Shown: piece by piece, positions 7,685-10,722 of the stretch | Layout of the letters: the number at the start of each line of letters is the position of its first letter | Position numbering within the stretch: the stretch's first letter is position 1 | Assembly: GCA_024626585.1 (NCBI GenBank) | Contig: JANKJI010000001.1 | Location: 286,284,711 to 286,295,432 of the forward strand | Source of the DNA: Ginkgo biloba | Taxonomy: Eukaryota; Streptophyta; Ginkgoopsida; Ginkgoales; Ginkgoaceae | Length of the DNA: 10,722 nucleotides | Reading direction: 5' to 3' | Program-made: the position numbers and the translations under genes | The notes under the pieces: generated by a model | Told to the model about the DNA's origin: nothing | Databases searched by the model: none | What the model saw: only the letters and a program-made list of their open reading frames with translations

Positions 7685-9969
7685 ATGGCCAGATATTGGA
7701 GGCAGTTGCTTATTGATCTGTTGTTTTCCCTCCTGGTTTTGGTAATTCATTGTGTGGCAGGAGAGCATATTGCAGTGCAGACAACGAGACACTACAAATT
7801 CAATGTGAGTTGCCTCAATGCCATGGATAGATACATAGAATATTCAGTTAATACAGTTATGTTGCACATGAAATAGTTATAGCTATTGTGATCACAATGT
7901 GCAATTGCTGATTAACCCGATGTGCAGGTGAGGCTTAAGAATGTGACCCGCCTTTGCAACACAAAGCCATTGATAACAGTGAATGGCAAATCTCCAGGAC
8001 CTACGCTGTTTGTCCATGAAGGAGACCGGGTCATTGTGAAAGTCACAAACCATGTCAAGGACAATGTCACTATTCACTGGTACGTTATCATTGATCACAG
8101 AGTTACATATAATTTTATCATGCCTACCTACAAGTTTCGTTGGTTCTCATGCATATTTGTCTGTAGAATTGTGTAGATATAACAGTGATTAGCTGATATC
8201 TTCTTCTTTATTATTGATACTGTTCAGGCATGGCGTCCGGCAGCTGAGATCAGGATGGGCAGATGGGCCTGCATATATCACCCAATGCCCAATCCAAACA
8301 GGAAAGAGTTATGTCTACAACTTCACCATCACAGGGCAGAGGGGAACTCTTTGGTGGCATGCACATATTTCATGGATAAGGGCGAGTGTATATGGAGCCT
8401 TCATTATCTATCCCAAGCCCCATGTTTCATACCCATTTCCGAAACCGCACAGAGAAGTCCCCATTCTCCTTGGTATTTGATTAAATATTTTCACATTGTA
8501 TCCAGGTAGCTATCTTTGTTTGATGTCATTTTGTGTATGATCCATCATCATGATTTATTAATGCAGGAGAATGGTGGAATGCGAATACTGAGAATGTGAT
8601 CAACCAGGCTCTTCAAACAGGAGGAGGTCCCAATGTTTCGGATGCCTACACTATAAATGGACATCCTGGACCTCTATACAATTGCTCTGCCAAAGGTATA
8701 TTTATCCCGGCTATATCCCAGTAATTAGTATGTTGATGTTATAATAGGAATCTTGGACGTTGCATTGCAGATACATTCAGGCTCAAAGTTGTTGGTGGGA
8801 AAACATACCTCCTTCGAATAATCAACGCTGCTCTCAATGATGAACTCTTCTTCGCCATAGCAAATCACAGTCTGACAGTAGTGGAGGCGGATGCTGTGTA
8901 TACCAAGCCATTCAAAACGGATACCATTCTCATAACCCCAGGCCAGACAACCAACGTACTACTCACTGCTCATCATCATGCAGCAGCAAGGTTTTCCATA
9001 GCAGCTCGCCCATTTGTTACAGGCAACGGAACATTCGATAACTCAACAGTTGCGGGAGTTTTGGAGTACTACGTGAAGCATAATCATGGGCACAACAACA
9101 ACATTTCGATTAATAATTTGCAGCTGCCAAAACTTCCCGCATTGAACGACACATCCTTCGCTGCCAACTTCAGCCAGAAGATCAGAAGCTTGGCCAACGC
9201 ACAATTTCCAGCGTTGGTTCCGCAGACAGTAGACAGGAAGTTCTTATTTACAGTGGGTCTGGGATTGAATCCTTGCCCCAAGGGCCAGAAATGCCAGGGG
9301 CTCAACGGAACCAAATTCACTGCTTCCATCAACAACATTTCATTTGTTCTGCCCAGCACTGCCCTTCTCCAGTCGCACTATTCCGGGCAGATGAAGGGAA
9401 TTTACAAGACAAACTTTCCAGACAACCCTCCATTCCCATTCAACTACACTGGCAATCCCCCCAACAATACGGAGCCTATGAATGGAACCAGGGTTAAGGT
9501 TATTCCCTTCAACACAACCGTGCAGCTGGTGCTTCAAGACACCAGCATTGTTGGCACTGAGAGCCATCCTCTGCATTTGCATGGCTTCAACTTCTTCGTG
9601 GTTGGGCAAGGAGTGGGAAACTACAATGCCACCTTGGATGCTCCCAACTTCAACCTCTTCGATCCTCCCGAACGCAACACTGTTGGTGTCCCCAAAGGCG
9701 GTTGGGTGGCTCTCAGATTCAGAGCTGACAATCCCGGTAAATTATTGCATATGCATATTATACTCCTCCTCCTCATTCTGATAATCATATCATCGTGTGG
9801 GTAAATTAATTAATTCAGTACTGATGTTCATATTGCAGGTGTGTGGTTCATGCACTGCCATTTGGAGGTTCACACCAGCTGGGGACTGAAGATGGCGTGG
9901 GTGGTGAAGGACGGCGATGGACCTCGCCAATCTCTTCCTCCTCCCCCACCCGACCTTCCACCCTGCTAG
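7685..9969 (+). CDS. LAC: Laccase (secreted plant multicopper oxidase), six exons, 580 aa, intact
   Basis: Exons are 7685-7804, 7928-8079, 8228-8472, 8567-8695, 8771-9736 and 9839-9969. All five introns (123, 148, 94, 75 and 102 bp) are GT-AG and keep the frame, giving 1743 nt. Exons 2-4 (152, 245, 129 nt) have the sizes I know for plant laccases. Residues 1-26 form a signal peptide with a Leu/Val-rich core, cleaved probably after VAG. Copper motifs, all present: HWHG (H90, H92), WWHAH (H135, H137), HPLHLHG (H481, H484, H486) and HCHLEVH (H543, C544, H545, H549), with Leu554 in the axial type-1 position. The C-terminus is Pro-rich and ends DLPPC, typical of the family. There are about 18 N-X-S/T sequons, fitting a heavily glycosylated apoplastic enzyme. 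Known family role: oxidation of monolignols or other phenolics by O2, reduced to water. The start has A at -3 and G at +4. No disabling change is seen. The exact clade and substrate cannot be read from the sequence. Confidence 0.96.
8820..8840 (+). promoter_or_regulatory. Probable miR397 target site in laccase exon 5
   Basis: The exon 5 stretch coding for I-N-A-A-L-N-D matches the complement of canonical miR397 (recalled from memory) at 19 of 21 positions. The mismatches are the 5'-most target base (8820) and a U:U opposite miRNA position 9 (base 8832). In plants miR397 directs cleavage of laccase transcripts at this same conserved codon block. The position-9 mismatch lies next to the usual cleavage point, so repression could be weakened, or a species-specific miR397 variant could pair better. 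Confidence 0.75.
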
Positions 9970-10722
9970 ATCCTCTTTTTCTCCTCCTACTCATATTCTT
10001 CTTCAATATATCTCATAATTGCATTGCATTTTTTACCAATAATCGCTCCATATTGGTAGGATCTCGCCATCCAGGCCACTTTTAACCGTATTTTTTTGGG
10101 ATTTTATAATCCGCGTTGACAAAGCTACCCTCGTTATATAGCACTACAGGGTGTTTCATCATCTGCTGGGTTGCCTTGTGTATGAAAGTAGCCACCGGGC
10201 TCATATGCAAAATCAGGGACGTGGGATTTCATAGCCCAGATTGACCGCCACAAAAAAGTAGCCGTAGCTCCTTCTATGGTTATTTTAGAACAGATGCTCA
10301 TGATATAGTTTATATTGTGGTATTTGTGCCAGTTTTGAAATAAATGGACGACACGCAGATATGTCTCCCCGTGTCGTTTGGTTTATTGATAGTCGGACAG
10401 TTAGTGATTCTTTTGTAAGTGACTTACTCAAAGCGGCGCCAACACATTGTAATTTTGGAAGGCATCTATGTTTGTTTCTTTGAATGTATTTTCAATTTAT
10501 GATAGAATGGCTTGAGAAAAGCTTGATTTAAAAGCAAAAAATAATAATTTAAAAGAAAAAAATTATAAATCAAAAGATGCATAAAAATAAGATGACCTAA
10601 TAAATATTAGTAATTCCAATATCATATCAACCATAGGATCTAGTAATACAACCGCATAGTTGAGAAATCCAAGATGTGACTACAATGATTATAGAAGCCA
10701 CATCAATTAAATAAAGTTGTAA
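9970..10722. other. Laccase 3' flank; no further gene
   Basis: No convincing coding frame, RNA gene or retroelement motif was seen. The first part should be the laccase 3' UTR. The clearest AATAAA is far downstream (10339-10344); nearer, there are only weak AT-rich variants such as AATATA and CAATAATC. There is an 8-bp perfect stem with a 9-nt loop at 10034-10058 (TACCAATA / TATTGGTA). From about 10500 the sequence becomes very A-rich. Confidence 0.6.
10339..10377 (+). terminator. Candidate poly(A) signal followed by a hairpin
   Basis: AATAAA lies at 10339-10344. Three bases later an inverted repeat begins: ACGACACG (10348-10355) pairs perfectly with CGTGTCGT (10370-10377) across a 14-nt loop. 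If this is the laccase polyadenylation signal the 3' UTR would be about 390 nt or more, long but possible for a plant. A nearer non-canonical site is equally plausible. Confidence 0.3.

Noticed and set aside
7685-7876. Read-through of exon 1 into intron 1 as a short separate protein
   Set aside because: A consensus donor GTGAGT at 7805 and the acceptor at 7926-7927 restore the laccase frame exactly at the conserved FN|V position.
9084-9609. Long minus-strand frames opposite laccase exon 5
   Set aside because: Antisense shadows of a long, well-conserved exon.

Overview
This is nuclear DNA of a seed plant. The evidence is one intact six-exon laccase gene with the intron positions and exon sizes usual for plant laccases, a near-perfect miR397 target site in it, and an upstream flank filled with decayed plant-type LTR retroelements. 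A gymnosperm is possible, but nothing in the window settles the species. I found no previously undescribed biological system. The most informative items are the laccase with its regulatory sites, and a complete small non-autonomous LTR element whose boundaries can be read to the base.

Layout. Positions 1-1558 are AT-rich intergenic DNA with a pyrimidine-rich block at about 820-1230; no gene is recognisable. Positions 1559-2589 hold a TRIM-sized LTR element: 5' LTR 1564-1811, PBS 1812-1822, internal region, polypurine tract 2295-2306 and 3' LTR 2307-2584, bounded by a perfect 5-bp target duplication (AAAGA). Positions 2622-2922 are a degenerate minisatellite of 14 units of mostly 21-22 bp. From about 6140 down to about 2990, on the minus strand, lies a broken Ty3/gypsy-type element in the order gag, protease, reverse transcriptase, RNase H. 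It has many stops, frameshifts, an internal deletion in RNase H and no visible integrase. Positions 6144-7250 are unassigned, with an (AAAT)n tract and possibly LTR remnants.

The laccase runs from 7685 to 9969 on the plus strand: six exons, 580 codons, a signal peptide and all four copper-binding motifs intact. Its proximal upstream region (7364-7684) has a TATA element, four matches to the secondary-wall MYB (AC/SMRE) consensus and a possible 7-codon uORF. The gene is therefore probably controlled transcriptionally by lignin-type MYB factors and post-transcriptionally by miR397, and its product is probably a secreted multicopper oxidase that polymerises monolignols or other phenolics in the cell wall. 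The 3' flank (9970-10722) has a distant candidate poly(A) signal followed by a hairpin, and no further gene.
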